From a virus, in IMG/VR virus record IMGVR_UViG_3300047557_004483, positions 64,001-112,252 of that record: 48,252 bases of DNA; one strand, written 5' to 3'. Shown one piece after another: positions 30,270 through 40,269 of the stretch (positions are counted from its first letter, which is position 1; each line of letters starts with the position of its first letter). A program made the translations under genes and the position numbers. The notes under the pieces were generated by a model. It saw only the letters and a program-made list of their open reading frames with translations, ran no database searches and was not told where the DNA came from.

Positions 30270-33200
30270 TTATGCACATGCCCCAGCATCTGTTAATCCA
30301 CCATTAAGATAATTTTGAGAAAGGTAAGAAGTTGGGTTAATGTATATTATCGAAGCACTAAGTAAGAAATCATCAGGTCCTGTTGAAAGTGTACTGAAGT
30401 CTTTAGAACCATTTGCAGGAATGAACACTTGTGTGAAGTTACCTGGTCCTGTTTCTATAGTTTCATAGTCAATACCAATTTCAATCTGAGTCAAAACGTT
30501 AACTGAGTTTGTTCCATAAGCTCCAGGAGTCGCATCTGCATATCCATTGAAAGTTATCAACCACTCTGAACCATTGAATTGTGGTACAGGTTCAACGCAC
30601 ACACTTATATAGATGTCTAAGAATGGTGTTTGTGTCACTGTAGGAGTAATAGTTGTTGTTGGTGTTATTGTTGGAGTATTAGACCTTGTCGGTGGAGGTG
30701 CCGTTTCGGTAGGTGTGACTGTGGTAGTATTGGTTGGAGTTATCGAAGGAGTAACAGTATTAGTTGGTGTTATTGTAGGAGTTGTTGTTGTGGTAGGTGT
30801 ATTTGTTCTTGTAGGTGGTGGAGCAGTTTCAGTAGGTGTAATACTCGGTGTTATTGTTGGAGTGGCAGTACGAGTTAGAGTTGGTGTTGGTGTATTAGTT
30901 CTTGTAGGGTTAGGGGTTCTTGTATTTGTTGGTGTTATTGTGTTAGTTGGAGTTATTGACGGAGTCGCAGTCCTTGTTGGAGTAATAGTATTAGTTGGAG
31001 TTATTGACGGAGTAATAGTATTTGTTGGAGTAATAGTATTAGTTGGAGTAATAGTATTAGTTGGAGTTATTGACGGAGTAATAGTATTAGTCGGAGTTAT
31101 TGTGTTGGTTGGAGTTATTGAAGGAGTAACTGTATTTGTTGGAGTAATAGTATTAGTTGGAGTAATAGTATTAGTTGGAGTTATTGTGTTGGTTGGAGTT
31201 ATTGAAGGAGTAACTGTATTAGTTGGGGTTATTGTGTTTGTCGGGGTTATTGTGTTGGTTGGAGTTATTGAAGGAGTAACTGTATTAGTTGGAGTAATAG
31301 TATTAGTTGGAGTTATTGATGGTGTCGCAGTCCTTGTTGGCGTAATAGTATTAGTTGGAGTTATTGTGTTGGTTGGAGTTATTGAAGGAGTAACTGTATT
31401 AGTTGGGGTAACTGTATTAGTCGGAGTAATAGTATTCGTAGGTGTTATTGATGGAGTAACTGTATTAGTTGGGGTAACTGTATTAGTCGGAGTAATAGTA
31501 TTCGTAGGTGTTATTGATGGAGTAACTGTATTAGTTGGAGTAATAGTATTAGTTGGAGTTATCGATGGTGTTACACTATTAGTTGGAGTGATTGTGTTAG
31601 TAGGGGTTATAGATGGTGTTAATGTATTAGTTGGAGTTATTGTGTTAGTTGGAGTTATTGTATTTGTTGGTGTAATTGACGGTGTTATTGTATTTGTTGG
31701 TGTAATTGTATTTGTAGGTGTGATAGATGGAGTAAGAGTATTAGTTGGCGTTAAAGTATTGGTTGGTGTAATAGATGGAGTAGTAGTATTCGTTGGGGTT
31801 ATTGTATTTGTAGGAGTTATTGAAGGTGTTGTAGTGTTAGTTGGGGTTATTGTATTTGTTGGAGTTATTGTATTCGTTGGTGTAATTGATGGTGTTATAG
31901 TATTAGTTGGCGTGATGGTATTAGTTGGTGTTATTGATGGAGTGATAGTATTGGTTGGAGTGATGGTATTTGTAGGAGTTATTGAAGGTGTTGTAGTGTT
32001 TGTTGGAGTAGTTGTATTTGTTGGAGTTATTGTATTAGTTGGAGTTATTGAAGGTGTTATTGTATTTGTAGGAGTAATTGTGTTAGTAGGAGTATTAGTA
32101 TTGGTAGGTGTGATAGATGGAGTAATAGTATTTGTTGGTGTTATTGTATTCGTTGGTGTTATGGTGTTGGTTGGAGTTATAGATGGAGTAACTGTATTAG
32201 TTGGGGTTATCGTAGGGGTGTTAGACCTAGTTGGCGGAGGGAATGTCTCAGTCGGCGTATTTGTTACAGTATTGGTTGGAGTTATCGATGGTGTTATTGT
32301 GTTCGTTGGAGTAATAGTGTTAGTTGGAGTTATTGTGTTCGTTGGAGTAATAGTGTTAGTTGGAGTTATTGTGTTCGTTGGAGTAATAGTATTTGTTGGT
32401 GTTATTGATGGTGTGACGCTATTAGTTGGAGTTATTGTATTAGTTGGAGTAATAGTGTTAGTTGGTGTTATTGATGCTGTTACAGTATTGGTTGGAGTAA
32501 TAGTATTTGTCGGTGTGATAGTATTCGTTGGAGTTATCGATGGTGTTATTGTGTTCGTTGGAGTAATAGTGTTAGTTGGAGTTATTGTGTTCGTTGGTGT
32601 AATAGTATTAGTTGGTGTTATTGTGTTAGTTGGTGTAATAGTATTCGTTGGCGTTATTGACGGAGTAATAGTATTAGTTGGTGTTATTGTGTTAGTTGGT
32701 GTAATAGTATTCGTTGGCGTTATTGACGGAGTAATAGTATTAGTTGGTGTTATTGTGTTAGTTGGTGTAATAGTATTCGTTGGTGTTATTGATGGTGTTA
32801 TTGTATTTGTTGGAGTAATAGTGTTAGTTGGAGTTATTGTGTTCGTTGGTGTAATAGTATTAGTTGGTGTTATTGTGTTAGTTGGTGTAATAGTATTCGT
32901 TGGCGTTATTGACGGAGTAATAGTATTAGTTGGTGTTATTGTGTTAGTTGGTGTAATAGTATTCGTTGGCGTTATTGACGGAGTAATAGTATTAGTTGGT
33001 GTTATTGTGTTAGTTGGTGTAATAGTATTCGTTGGTGTTATTGATGGTGTTATTGTATTTGTTGGTGTTATGGTGTTGGTTGGAGTTATAGATGGTGTTA
33101 CACTATTAGTTGGGGTTATCGTAGGGGTGTTAGACCTAGTTGGCGGAGGGAATGTCTCAGTCGGCGTATTTGTTACAGTATTGGTTGGAGTTATCGATGG

Positions 33201-34484
33201 TGTTATTGTGTTCGTTGGAGTAATAGTGTTGGTTGGTGTAATAGTATTAGTCGGAGTTATTGTGTTAGTCGGAGTTATAGATGGTGTAATACTATTAGTT
33301 GGTGTTATTGTGTTAGTAGGTGTTATTGTATTGGTAGGTGTAATTGTGTTAGTGGGTGTTATTGATGGCGTAGCTGTGTTAGTAGGAGTGATTGTGTTGG
33401 TTGGAGTTATCGTATTAGTCGGAGTTATAGTATTAGTCGGAGTTATAGTATTAGTAGGAGTTATAGTATTAGTAGGAGTAAGAGTATTTGTAGAAGTTAC
33501 TGTAGGAGTATTAGACCTAGTTGGTGGAGGGAATGTCTCAGTTGGAGTAATTGTAACAGTAGTTGTTGGTGTTAATGTATTAGTTGGAGTAATTGTGTTG
33601 GTTGGAGTTATTGTGTTGGTTGGTGTTATAGATGGTGTTACTGTATTTGTAGCTGTTATTGTATTTGTAGGTGTTATTGTATTAGTTGGTGTCTGTGTAT
33701 TGGTCGGACTGTTAGTATTAGTTGGGCTTATAGATGGTGTAATTGATAATGTTATTGTTGTAGTAGGTGTTAGAGTTTGGGTGGCGGTAATAGTTGGTGT
33801 TTGAGTAATAGAGGTTGTTGGGGTTTGTGATGGTGTCAAAGTTTGAGTAGGAGTTGCTGTTTGTGGAGGCGTTCCGGTTGGTGAAGGTGTTTGAGTATTT
33901 GTTGTCGTTGGAGTTGGTGATGGTGTTTGTGTTGGACTACTTGTCTGCGTTGGAGTAAGGGTTATAGTGGTTGTTGGTGTTGCAGTATTGGTTGGTGTTA
34001 TTGATGGCGTTACTGTATTAGTTGGGGTTATTGTGTTAGTTGGTGTGATTGTAGGTGTTATTGTATTTGTTGGTGTTGGAGTTCTTGTAAAACAAGGAGG
34101 TAAAGGACTTATCGGTAGTGTTCTTGTAGGAGTTGCAGTATTTGTTGGTGTGACCGGTATTGTGGTGCTTGGACTTGGGGTTATTGTCGGGGTGTTTGTT
34201 GCAGTTACTGACGGTGTTGTTGTCGGAGTATCGAATGGTGTTGCGGTGACAGTTGGTGTCGGCGTCTCTGTTACGTAAACCCATTGCAAAAATTCACAAG
34301 CGTCATTATCTACTATTTTTATTATAAAATTATTGTCAGCATATGGTGGGGGTACTGTGAAAGAAATCGGAAATGTAGTTGCTGAAGTAACAAATACACA
34401 GTTAGCACTAAAAGAATCACAATAGTATATATCTACCGGGGTATTTGCTGTTACTGATTGTATTGTTACTAATTCTGAAGCCAT
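30270..34484 (-). CDS. Giant mucin-like fibre protein with ~1200-residue Thr-Pro stalk, 1404 aa
   Basis: Residues 1-~70 are a small domain ([20 protein letters not shown]...[20 protein letters not shown]) homologous to the whole 74-aa protein encoded just upstream. Residues ~72-1285 are an almost uninterrupted TP stalk with one Cys near residue 130, three [11 protein letters not shown] and two TETAPPPTR cassettes, and a 22-residue higher-order period (three TITPTN plus TITPS). Residues ~1286-1404 form a compact beta-rich C-terminal domain ([27 protein letters not shown]). The ATG at 34484 forms a TAATG overlap with the upstream stop. The ATG at 34517, 11 codons earlier, would overlap the upstream gene further and is less likely. 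Confidence 0.82.
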   Translation of the reverse strand: MASELVTIQSVTANTPVDIYYCDSFSANCVFVTSATTFPISFTVPPPYADNNFIIKIVDNDACEFLQWVYVTETPTPTVTATPFDTPTTTPSVTATNTPTITPSPSTTIPVTPTNTATPTRTLPISPLPPCFTRTPTPTNTITPTITPTNTITPTNTVTPSITPTNTATPTTTITLTPTQTSSPTQTPSPTPTTTNTQTPSPTGTPPQTATPTQTLTPSQTPTTSITQTPTITATQTLTPTTTITLSITPSISPTNTNSPTNTQTPTNTITPTNTITATNTVTPSITPTNTITPTNTITPTNTLTPTTTVTITPTETFPPPTRSNTPTVTSTNTLTPTNTITPTNTITPTNTITPTNTITPTNTITPTNTATPSITPTNTITPTNTITPTNTITPTNSITPSITPTNTITPTNTITPTNTITPTNTITPSITPTNTVTNTPTETFPPPTRSNTPTITPTNSVTPSITPTNTITPTNTITPSITPTNTITPTNTITPTNTITPSITPTNTITPTNTITPTNTITPSITPTNTITPTNTITPTNTITPTNTITPTNTITPTNTITPSITPTNTITPTNTITPTNTITPSITPTNTITPTNTITPTNTITPSITPTNTITPTNTITPTNTITPTNTITPTNTITPTNTITPSITPTNTITPTNTITPTNTVTASITPTNTITPTNTITPTNSVTPSITPTNTITPTNTITPTNTITPTNTITPTNTITPTNTITPSITPTNTVTNTPTETFPPPTRSNTPTITPTNTVTPSITPTNTITPTNTITPTNTITPSITPTNTNTPTNTITPTNTITPSITPTNTITPTNTTTPTNTTTPSITPTNTITPTNTITPSITPTNTITPTNTITPSITPTNTITPTNTITPTNTTTPSITPTNTITPTNTTTPSITPTNTLTPTNTLTPSITPTNTITPTNTITPSITPTNTITPTNTITPTNTLTPSITPTNTITPTNSVTPSITPTNTITPTNTVTPSITPTNTITPTNTVTPTNTVTPSITPTNTITPTNTVTPTNTVTPSITPTNTITPTNTITPTRTATPSITPTNTITPTNTVTPSITPTNTITPTNTITPTNTVTPSITPTNTITPTNTITPTNTITPTNTVTPSITPTNTITPTNTITPSITPTNTITPTNTITPTNTITPSITPTNTITPTRTATPSITPTNTITPTNTRTPNPTRTNTPTPTLTRTATPTITPSITPTETAPPPTRTNTPTTTTTPTITPTNTVTPSITPTNTTTVTPTETAPPPTRSNTPTITPTTTITPTVTQTPFLDIYISVCVEPVPQFNGSEWLITFNGYADATPGAYGTNSVNVLTQIEIGIDYETIETGPGNFTQVFIPANGSKDFSTLSTGPDDFLLSASIIYINPTSYLSQNYLNGGLTDAGACA
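32195..32321 (-). repeat. 127-bp exact dispersed repeat, copy 1
   Basis: Identical to 33104-33230, offset 909 bp (303 codons, in frame). It includes a [11 protein letters not shown] cassette and its flanks. The match ends abruptly on both sides. Confidence 0.9.
32557..33060 (-). repeat. Exact 252-bp tandem duplication in the fibre stalk
   Basis: Positions 32557-32808 and 32809-33060 read identically base for base (84 codons each, in frame). Each copy contains three 66-bp superrepeats plus one 18-bp unit. Sequence just outside differs (gttattgtgttc before copy 1 versus gttattgtattt at its end), which fixes the unit boundaries. No synonymous change has accumulated, implying very recent duplication or ongoing gene conversion. 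Confidence 0.9.
33104..33230 (-). repeat. 127-bp exact dispersed repeat, copy 2
   Basis: Second copy of the segment at 32195-32321, containing the [11 protein letters not shown] cassette. Confidence 0.9.
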
Positions 34485-34708
34485 TAGATTACTGTTGTTA
34501 CTCCTGTTATTGAACAATTGTTAAAATCAATCGCCTTTATCATATATGATGTTCCTGTATTATAAGGTTCTGGTATATCAAACACATAAGGAAATTCTGA
34601 AGCAGTTATAGTATTAATATAAAAACAAGAATCCCCCGTCGGTTGACAAACATAAATATCAAATGGTGTTTGTCCTGTTATATTATTTATTGTTGCCTGT
34701 ATTGCCAT
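34484..34708 (-). CDS. Small fibre-associated protein, stalk-less paralogue of the next fibre's N-terminal domain
   Basis: 74 aa ([62 protein letters not shown]). It aligns by eye with residues 1-65 of the 1404-aa protein: TPxDIYxCD/Q, a second Cys, xFPxxFxxPxPY, xFIIKxxDxxxC. It lacks any TP tract. The start overlaps the upstream fibre stop as TGATG and its stop overlaps the downstream start as TAATG, so three genes form a translationally coupled chain. It could be a capping or docking subunit that co-assembles with the larger fibre (inference), or a remnant of a gene split. Confidence 0.75.
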   Translation of the reverse strand: MAIQATINNITGQTPFDIYVCQPTGDSCFYINTITASEFPYVFDIPEPYNTGTSYMIKAIDFNNCSITGVTTVI

Positions 34709-37700
34709 CAGTATTGACTTAATGGTGATTTAGTTACTGTTGATGGTGTTATCGACAAAACAGAGAATACTGTTTTGGTAACAGCCGAACAATTTCCGTC
34801 CAAAGGACATTGCTCTAAATTATAGGAAGTGAAGTTTTGTGTTACAAACGAACTACCAGCAGGTATTGTGATGAAAATTGTTTCATAATTTGTTCCCGAG
34901 CAATCGGTAACTTCTAAACTTACTTGGACAGTTATATCAACCGTAGTTATTGTTTGTGTGCCATCGGAATTGAAATTTGTTACTCTCAGAGTGGTCTCCG
35001 ATTTACTATATCCACCACAAAAGTCTGGTTGTCCTGTAACGAAACCATCATTATTTATCGTAATTTGAGAAGTTGTAGTTGGGATTCCATTGATACATTC
35101 AGAACAATTGGAATAAATCAATGTTCCGATACTTGTAAAATAATTTCCATTCCAACTTGTCGCAACTACATTAATAGGTGGAACATAGCTTGAAACAAAC
35201 GCTCCAAGATATGTCCAACAATTACCCACACTATCTTTGAATCTCTCATTCACTCGTATACTTGGTAATTGTGTTGTTTGAATTATTTGATTATTCAAAT
35301 ATGGATTGATTTGTAGTGGTTGACAACTTTCATAAACATAAACGAAGGTCATAGGACTTGAAGTTAATGTTGGTGTTATTGATGGAGTCGGTGTTATACT
35401 AGCAGTTACCGATGGTGTTGGTGTTACGCTAGCCGTTACCGATGGTGTCACACTTTGTGTAAGTCCCGGTGTCTTAGTTATTGTAGGTGTCACTGAAATT
35501 GATGGAGTAATTGTTGGTGTAATCGTCGGTGTAGGTGTAGTCGTTGTTGTTGGTGTAATTGATGGCGTTGGTGTTGGACTTGGTATATTTGAACATTCTG
35601 CATAAGTACCATAAATTCCAAAAATACTTTGAACAGAGCTGTTCGATGATAGATTGGAATCATTTCTTAAATAAGTTACACATAGATTTTGTCCGTTTAT
35701 TGTTGCTGCTATAGTAATTCCAACAACAATTGGAGTATCATTGAATATTAATGGGTCTGAAGTGTAGTACTCTGTTCCTGTTGACTCATCTAACAATACT
35801 TTTACAGATGCACAAATGAATTGGTTTTGTATAATTTCAAATGTTGCAGAGCCCGAGAAGGTCACGGGAATTGTTGGTGTAATCGTAGGAGTTGGTGTCG
35901 GTGTAACATTTGAACTCGGCGTATAAGCACTTAGAGAAAAATCAATACCAACCGAGTTACAATATTGTCCTGAAGGAGTTGGTGTTGGGGTCAATGTCAT
36001 TGCGCTGAGTGAAAAACCAACAACGTCACAGGATATGGCTGTAGATGGTGTCGGCGTAATCTGACAATCGAAATACGCATTGAAATCGAGAATATCGCAA
36101 TCAACAGGTGGTGTTGGAGGAGGTAAACAAGCTCCAACAGTGAAAACATTTCCGTCTAAGTCAGGACAGGTAGAACGGCAAGGATAAGCCCCCCTGATAA
36201 TACAAGGACCTCCCAAATATGTACTTAAACACCAACTTGTTCCATTGAAGAATATAATTCCGTATTGTGTTCCTCCCCCTTCATAATATGGGTAACAATT
36301 ATAGTAACCTCCGTACCACGTATAATTTCCAGTGAGTGCAGACAAACTATCTAATCCTGTATCTAAACAATAAACAAAATTTTCACATGTAAAAAATGTA
36401 GAATTCGTTGGTGTTGGTGTCGGTGATACTGCCGGTGTAGGTGGCGGAACACAACTTTCACAATTATTCGATATTGGCCCTTGTAAATATGGACCACCAG
36501 GCCCTGAAAATTCTTCGAAGTAATAACATTCTCCGTTATAAACATATGTCCCACCAGGGAATGCGGTATCTTCATCTATCAACGCATAAAAAACAGTGCC
36601 GGTTCCACATTTCAAAAGAAGCGCCGCTCTTCTCCCTACTCTTGGGCAAATCGTTTCCGCACAATCGAAAATTTCCGTAAAAGTAACCCCAACCGCATTG
36701 AATAGAGGGCCGGTATTTGTATTTGCTGTGTATGTTGCACATCCTTCAAACTCAGTGCTTCCCGTTATAAAATATACGGAACCCAACGTCAAAGATTGAA
36801 GTGGTCCTGCAAATCTAAAAATAATTCCACTGTCACAATCAATAAACTGAACAACAATTCCTGGAGGTGCAGGTGTTTGAGTTACAGAAGGAGTAAGTGT
36901 GGGTGTTGTAGTTGGTGTTGATGTAATCGTAGGTGTTGGTGACTCGGTTGGAGTAGATGTTTGAGTAGGTGTCGGTGTTTCAGTATTAGTTGGTGTAATT
37001 GTAGGTGTCGGTGTTTCAGTATTAGTTGGTGTAATTGTAGGTGTCGGTGTTTCAGTATTAGTTGGTGTAATTGTAGGTGTAGGTGTTTCAGTATTAGTTG
37101 GTGTAATTGTAGGTGTAGGTGTTTCAGTATTAGTTGGTGTAATTGTAGGTGTAGGTGTTTCAGTATTAGTTGGTGTTAAAGTATTAGTTGGTGTAATTGT
37201 AGGTGTAGGTGTTTCAGTATTAGTTGGTGTAATTGTAGATGTAGGTGTTTCAGTAGGTGTCGGTGTTTCAGTAGTTGTAGGAGTTTGTGTTGGGGTAATG
37301 GTTGGTGTTTCTGTCAATGTTGGTGTTGGTGTTTGTGAGGCTCCTTCGCTTGGGGTATTGGTCTGAGTTGGTGTATTAGTTGGAGTTTCAGTTGGAGTTG
37401 GAGTTTCAGTTGAAGTTATAGTTGGGGTTGGGGTTGGTGTGAGTGATAATGGTCCACAATAGCTTCCACAAATACTAACGTCCGCAATACTCCAACTTAT
37501 ACAATCAGTGGTTTGTCCAGGAGAACAGTAAATATCATTAGTATATAGAGAATCCTCAATTGCACAATTAATGATTGACTGTTGTCCACCTGGTCCTCCT
37601 GGTGCGGAATGAGAGTTTAATACACCATCACAATCGAGATAGTAAACAGTTTTAGTTGAACTATAAAAGTTTATAACCTCGTACTGTCTACAAGAAACAC

Positions 37701-38064
37701 ATCCTGTTGATGGTGATATTGTTACAGTGGGTGTTGGTGTTGGTGTTGGGGTCTCACCAGGTCCTCCTCCTCCTGTTGTTGAGGTAGGCGTTTGGGTGGG
37801 TGTTGAAGTTGCTTGAGGTGTTGGTGTCACACACCCAAAACACGGCTCATTACTTTGTGTTACGTTGATACAATCAATGGTTGTATTATCACAAGCATTC
37901 CCGAAAAAAAAGATACTGTTTTCCGCAGCACAAGGAATATTAGTTTGTTGTCCATTACCCGGAGCAGATATTGAAGATGGGGTGTCATCACATGCAGTAT
38001 AAAAAATAGTAACCGCACTTGAATAATAATTGACTATTTCATATGTATAACAACATAACGCCAT
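34708..38064 (-). CDS. Cys-rich modular fibre/adhesin with TP linkers, 1118 aa
   Basis: Two N-terminal paralogous Cys modules (residues ~3-75, [23 protein letters not shown]; and ~125-200, [23 protein letters not shown]) are joined by a TP/Gly linker. A ~185-residue TP stalk (about 209-395) carries a 36-bp tandem repeat. More Cys-rich modules follow (about 396-830), including three short C(D/N)xxxF-SLSA-type repeats. A second TP linker at ~828-908 precedes a C-terminal beta-rich domain ending [13 protein letters not shown]. Over forty cysteines is high for a virion fibre and suggests disulphide or metal stabilisation outside the cell. Start ATG at 38064, with a candidate promoter element 17 nt upstream. 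Confidence 0.78.
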   Translation of the reverse strand: MALCCYTYEIVNYYSSAVTIFYTACDDTPSSISAPGNGQQTNIPCAAENSIFFFGNACDNTTIDCINVTQSNEPCFGCVTPTPQATSTPTQTPTSTTGGGGPGETPTPTPTPTVTISPSTGCVSCRQYEVINFYSSTKTVYYLDCDGVLNSHSAPGGPGGQQSIINCAIEDSLYTNDIYCSPGQTTDCISWSIADVSICGSYCGPLSLTPTPTPTITSTETPTPTETPTNTPTQTNTPSEGASQTPTPTLTETPTITPTQTPTTTETPTPTETPTSTITPTNTETPTPTITPTNTLTPTNTETPTPTITPTNTETPTPTITPTNTETPTPTITPTNTETPTPTITPTNTETPTPTITPTNTETPTPTQTSTPTESPTPTITSTPTTTPTLTPSVTQTPAPPGIVVQFIDCDSGIIFRFAGPLQSLTLGSVYFITGSTEFEGCATYTANTNTGPLFNAVGVTFTEIFDCAETICPRVGRRAALLLKCGTGTVFYALIDEDTAFPGGTYVYNGECYYFEEFSGPGGPYLQGPISNNCESCVPPPTPAVSPTPTPTNSTFFTCENFVYCLDTGLDSLSALTGNYTWYGGYYNCYPYYEGGGTQYGIIFFNGTSWCLSTYLGGPCIIRGAYPCRSTCPDLDGNVFTVGACLPPPTPPVDCDILDFNAYFDCQITPTPSTAISCDVVGFSLSAMTLTPTPTPSGQYCNSVGIDFSLSAYTPSSNVTPTPTPTITPTIPVTFSGSATFEIIQNQFICASVKVLLDESTGTEYYTSDPLIFNDTPIVVGITIAATINGQNLCVTYLRNDSNLSSNSSVQSIFGIYGTYAECSNIPSPTPTPSITPTTTTTPTPTITPTITPSISVTPTITKTPGLTQSVTPSVTASVTPTPSVTASITPTPSITPTLTSSPMTFVYVYESCQPLQINPYLNNQIIQTTQLPSIRVNERFKDSVGNCWTYLGAFVSSYVPPINVVATSWNGNYFTSIGTLIYSNCSECINGIPTTTSQITINNDGFVTGQPDFCGGYSKSETTLRVTNFNSDGTQTITTVDITVQVSLEVTDCSGTNYETIFITIPAGSSFVTQNFTSYNLEQCPLDGNCSAVTKTVFSVLSITPSTVTKSPLSQY
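36880..37440 (-). repeat. Thr-Pro stalk of the 1118-aa fibre
   Basis: About 560 bp of [12 protein letters not shown]-type units plus one [17 protein letters not shown] cassette that is also found in the 1917-aa protein, linking the two stalks by shared sequence. Confidence 0.88.
36967..37236 (-). repeat. 36-bp tandem repeat, seven units
   Basis: Units start at 36967, 37003, 37039, 37075, 37111, 37147 and 37201. The first three are identical. Units 4, 5 and 7 differ from them by one synonymous base. Unit 6 carries an 18-bp insertion (an extra TLTPTN). They encode [12 protein letters not shown]. Confidence 0.92.
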
Positions 38065-38081
38065 TAATAGTATTTCTTTTC

Positions 38082-38089
38082 AATAAATA
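38082..38089 (-). promoter_or_regulatory. Candidate late-promoter-like element (coding strand TATTTATT)
   Basis: The coding strand reads CTTGTTATTTATT-GAAAAG, 17 nt before the ATG at 38064, in the 108-nt intergenic region. Its 13-mer is shared exactly with the element at 18493. Confidence 0.38.
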
Positions 38090-38110
38090 ACAAGAATTTT
38101 AGTTTTATTA

Positions 38111-38130
38111 GAAATAATACATATTATTTC
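38111..38130. other. AT-rich inverted repeat in the 108-nt fibre intergenic region
   Basis: GAAATAATA (38111-38119) and TATTATTTC (38122-38130) are perfectly complementary around a 2-nt centre. No U-run follows on the minus strand, so it is a poor intrinsic terminator. It may be an operator or a weak hairpin between two fibre genes. Confidence 0.4.
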
Positions 38131-38172
38131 AGAATATTAAACGAGATTGAAACTTACTTTCGATTTATATTA

Positions 38173-40047
38173 TTAATAGATAAAGTAAGGTGGGGGGTTT
38201 ACCCACGAAGTATTACCAGCAATTCCACTCGCACCAGAAACTTTTTGCGATAATTTGTTAGATGGTTCTCCTTCAGTTGAAACGTAAATTACTTGGAAAC
38301 CTAAATTATATATTAACAAATCATAGGTCATACCATATACATCACCCAAGTAACTGAACATTCCCCTTATATTGTTTAAGTCTGTGTAACTTGTTCCAGT
38401 ATATCCACTGAGATTAAGTTCAGTTATTGTATTTCCTGATGCATCAAACAAAGTTGCATAACTTATACTATTTCCTGTATTAATATATGTCAAAGCATAT
38501 TGGTTTGTTATTGGGTCATACAAAACATCCCCATTTACGATACAGTTAGGACATTCTCCCGATAAAGAAAATACCAATTCTGAGGTAGAGGCCGATAAGT
38601 TCAATCTGTAAACACTATTTGTTGCAATTAGTAGTGTATTATCATCAACAGCAGTCATGCCTGAGCCTACTAAACTTGGGAAAGAATATGTTGTATCAAA
38701 AGTTACCGAGAACGGTACCTTAACATAATCATAAGAATAGATGTAACCCAAAGTATCATTAATGAAGATTTTATTATCAGTAATACCAATATTCAAACTT
38801 GTTCCTGATGTTGCGGCACTGAACAAATAACCGATAAGATTTGTATCAGGATTGTATCTATAAATTGAGTTATCAGTACTATCGATGAACATAGTATCCC
38901 CACTATTGAAAATAGGAATTGATGTTGGAGTTGGTGTGATTGTTGGAGTAGGCGTTAAAGTTAATGTAGGTGTAATTGTTGGAGTAACAGTAGGGGTTAT
39001 TGATGGTGTTGGAGTTGGAGTTGGTGGTGTGACTGAGAATCTTGGTGACTGAGCAACCAAATTCAAGAATATTTCTTGAATGTCCAAAGCAAAATCATAA
39101 ACATAAACATTCGATATTAACCCGTCGAAATATTCAGAAGAGGAAATATTTCCAACGCCCACAGTTAAGTTGGAAATAGTTGTGACATTGTGAGATGACC
39201 CTGGTTGGTCTGAGCCAACTAAGATTCCATCCAAATATATTTTTCTATCAGTTCCGTCGAAAGTTGCAACTATATTGTGCCATGCACCAGTACTAACAGC
39301 AACTGTCGCTGTTAAATCATTACCTTGCCACGAATTAACTATTCCTGTTGAAGTTAGTTTAAGGATGTTGGCCTGATTTGTACCAGAATAGTTACCCCAC
39401 GAAATAATTACCTTATTACCTAATGTAGTCGGTTTTACCCAAGTTGTGATTGTATATTCATCATTACCATTCGGTATATCAGTAACCGCCGAAAAACTGA
39501 CATAAGAGTTTCCTGACGATGAAAATGAAAGTGAACCACTTGCATCTGAATTGTAAGATACGTTATTTAATAATCCGTGATTGTTTTTACCTGATAAGTC
39601 GTCCCATTTTGTTCCAACTAATGGATAGGATAATGTATAGCCAGCATCCAAATATAAAGTTAATCCTTCAGATACTAATGTAGAACAGAATATATTTTGA
39701 ATACCATATTTACCCTCCGATTCTAACCATCCCACAGCATCTTCTATAGTTGTAAATCGAGGTTGCCCAAATCTATCTGGTAAACCGTTTATAAGTCCAA
39801 CAAGTAAAGAATCTGTCTTAGCTGAAGTACCCCAAAAAATTGGGTAGGAATTCGCCTCAGTCGTCAACCCTTGGGAATAACTATCTGAGACTATTACATA
39901 ACCTATTATTGGTGTATAAGCGTACCATCCCGTTTTCACAGTAGGTCCATAGTCTACGTCAGCAACACCGTAAGACATCTGATTTTTCTTCAAAGAGAAA
40001 TTCAGTGTCGTACCACTATTATAATGAACAGGATTGGTTGCTGGCAT
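38173..40047 (-). CDS. Virion fibre protein with LamG-like lectin domain, 624 aa
   Basis: Likely receptor-binding fibre. Residues 1-125 form an N-terminal part (FSLKKNQMSYGVADVDYGPTVKTGWYAYTP...) that may attach to the tail. Residues ~128-338 are a clear concanavalin/LamG sandwich: LYLDAGYTLSYP, W-DLSGKNNHG, TITTWVKPT, GAWHNIVATFDGTDRKIYLDG, FDGLISNVYVYDFALD. A short TP hinge lies at ~341-379. The C-terminal ~245 residues repeat IYRYN / YSYDYV / VYRLN-type strands consistent with a small beta-propeller. A LamG domain on a phage fibre points to carbohydrate binding on the host surface. It starts by TAATG overlap with the 60-aa upstream gene. Confidence 0.85.
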   Translation of the reverse strand: MPATNPVHYNSGTTLNFSLKKNQMSYGVADVDYGPTVKTGWYAYTPIIGYVIVSDSYSQGLTTEANSYPIFWGTSAKTDSLLVGLINGLPDRFGQPRFTTIEDAVGWLESEGKYGIQNIFCSTLVSEGLTLYLDAGYTLSYPLVGTKWDDLSGKNNHGLLNNVSYNSDASGSLSFSSSGNSYVSFSAVTDIPNGNDEYTITTWVKPTTLGNKVIISWGNYSGTNQANILKLTSTGIVNSWQGNDLTATVAVSTGAWHNIVATFDGTDRKIYLDGILVGSDQPGSSHNVTTISNLTVGVGNISSSEYFDGLISNVYVYDFALDIQEIFLNLVAQSPRFSVTPPTPTPTPSITPTVTPTITPTLTLTPTPTITPTPTSIPIFNSGDTMFIDSTDNSIYRYNPDTNLIGYLFSAATSGTSLNIGITDNKIFINDTLGYIYSYDYVKVPFSVTFDTTYSFPSLVGSGMTAVDDNTLLIATNSVYRLNLSASTSELVFSLSGECPNCIVNGDVLYDPITNQYALTYINTGNSISYATLFDASGNTITELNLSGYTGTSYTDLNNIRGMFSYLGDVYGMTYDLLIYNLGFQVIYVSTEGEPSNKLSQKVSGASGIAGNTSWVNPPPYFIY

Positions 40048-40229
40048 TATTTATTTTTTCTAGAATTCTTTGATTCTTTTATTTTATAGATTTTTAACAA
40101 TCTCAAAGAGTCCAAATAATGCTTTTCCAACTTATCCAATTCTTCAATTGGTAACCCCGATTCGCAAGCACGATTGTATTGCTCCTCCGCTTCTTGAATA
40201 ATACTTTTGATTGTTTTCAGAAGTTTCAT
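40047..40229 (-). CDS. Small charged helical protein, 60 aa
   Basis: MKLLKTIKSIIQEAEEQYNR... is entirely helical-looking with Lys/Glu patterning and a basic tail (KESKNSRKNK). It overlaps the LamG fibre gene by 1 nt, so it is translationally coupled and may help that fibre fold or attach. No family recognised. The coding strand has a related AT-rich TATTATTTAT stretch 21-30 nt upstream of its ATG. Confidence 0.65.
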   Translation of the reverse strand: MKLLKTIKSIIQEAEEQYNRACESGLPIEELDKLEKHYLDSLRLLKIYKIKESKNSRKNK

Positions 40230-40269
40230 ATCATATAAATATGAATACTCACATAAATAATACGGGAAC

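Larger units (their letters stand above)
30630..34270 (-). repeat. Thr-Pro repeat stalk of the 1404-aa protein
   Basis: About 3.64 kb of [12 protein letters not shown] units. The dominant 18-bp unit is arranged in a 66-bp (22-residue) superrepeat over much of the tract. Roughly half of the encoded residues are Thr. The minus-strand frame is the real one. The plus strand carries a 1063-codon open frame (VGVIVLVGV...) that arises because the sense codons lack TTA, CTA and TCA in that register. Confidence 0.94.

Noticed and set aside
30613-33804. A 1063-codon open frame on the plus strand (VGVIVLVGV repeats).
   Set aside because: It is the antisense reading of the Thr-Pro stalk. Codons for T, P, N and I in this register cannot form stops on the other strand, and the product is an unnatural Val/Gly/Ile polymer.
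25660-34270. Repeat arrays examined as CRISPR or as a diversity-generating retroelement.
   Set aside because: The units are contiguous and coding without unique spacers. No reverse transcriptase, template repeat or adenine-biased variable repeat was seen, and no cas gene is present.
13891-38064. The fibre block as a bacterial chromosome gliding/adhesin locus rather than phage.
   Set aside because: The genes have no signal peptides or type IX secretion C-terminal domains and are embedded in phage replication genes with phage-like spacing. The flanking 719-aa protein has phage structural-protein ends.
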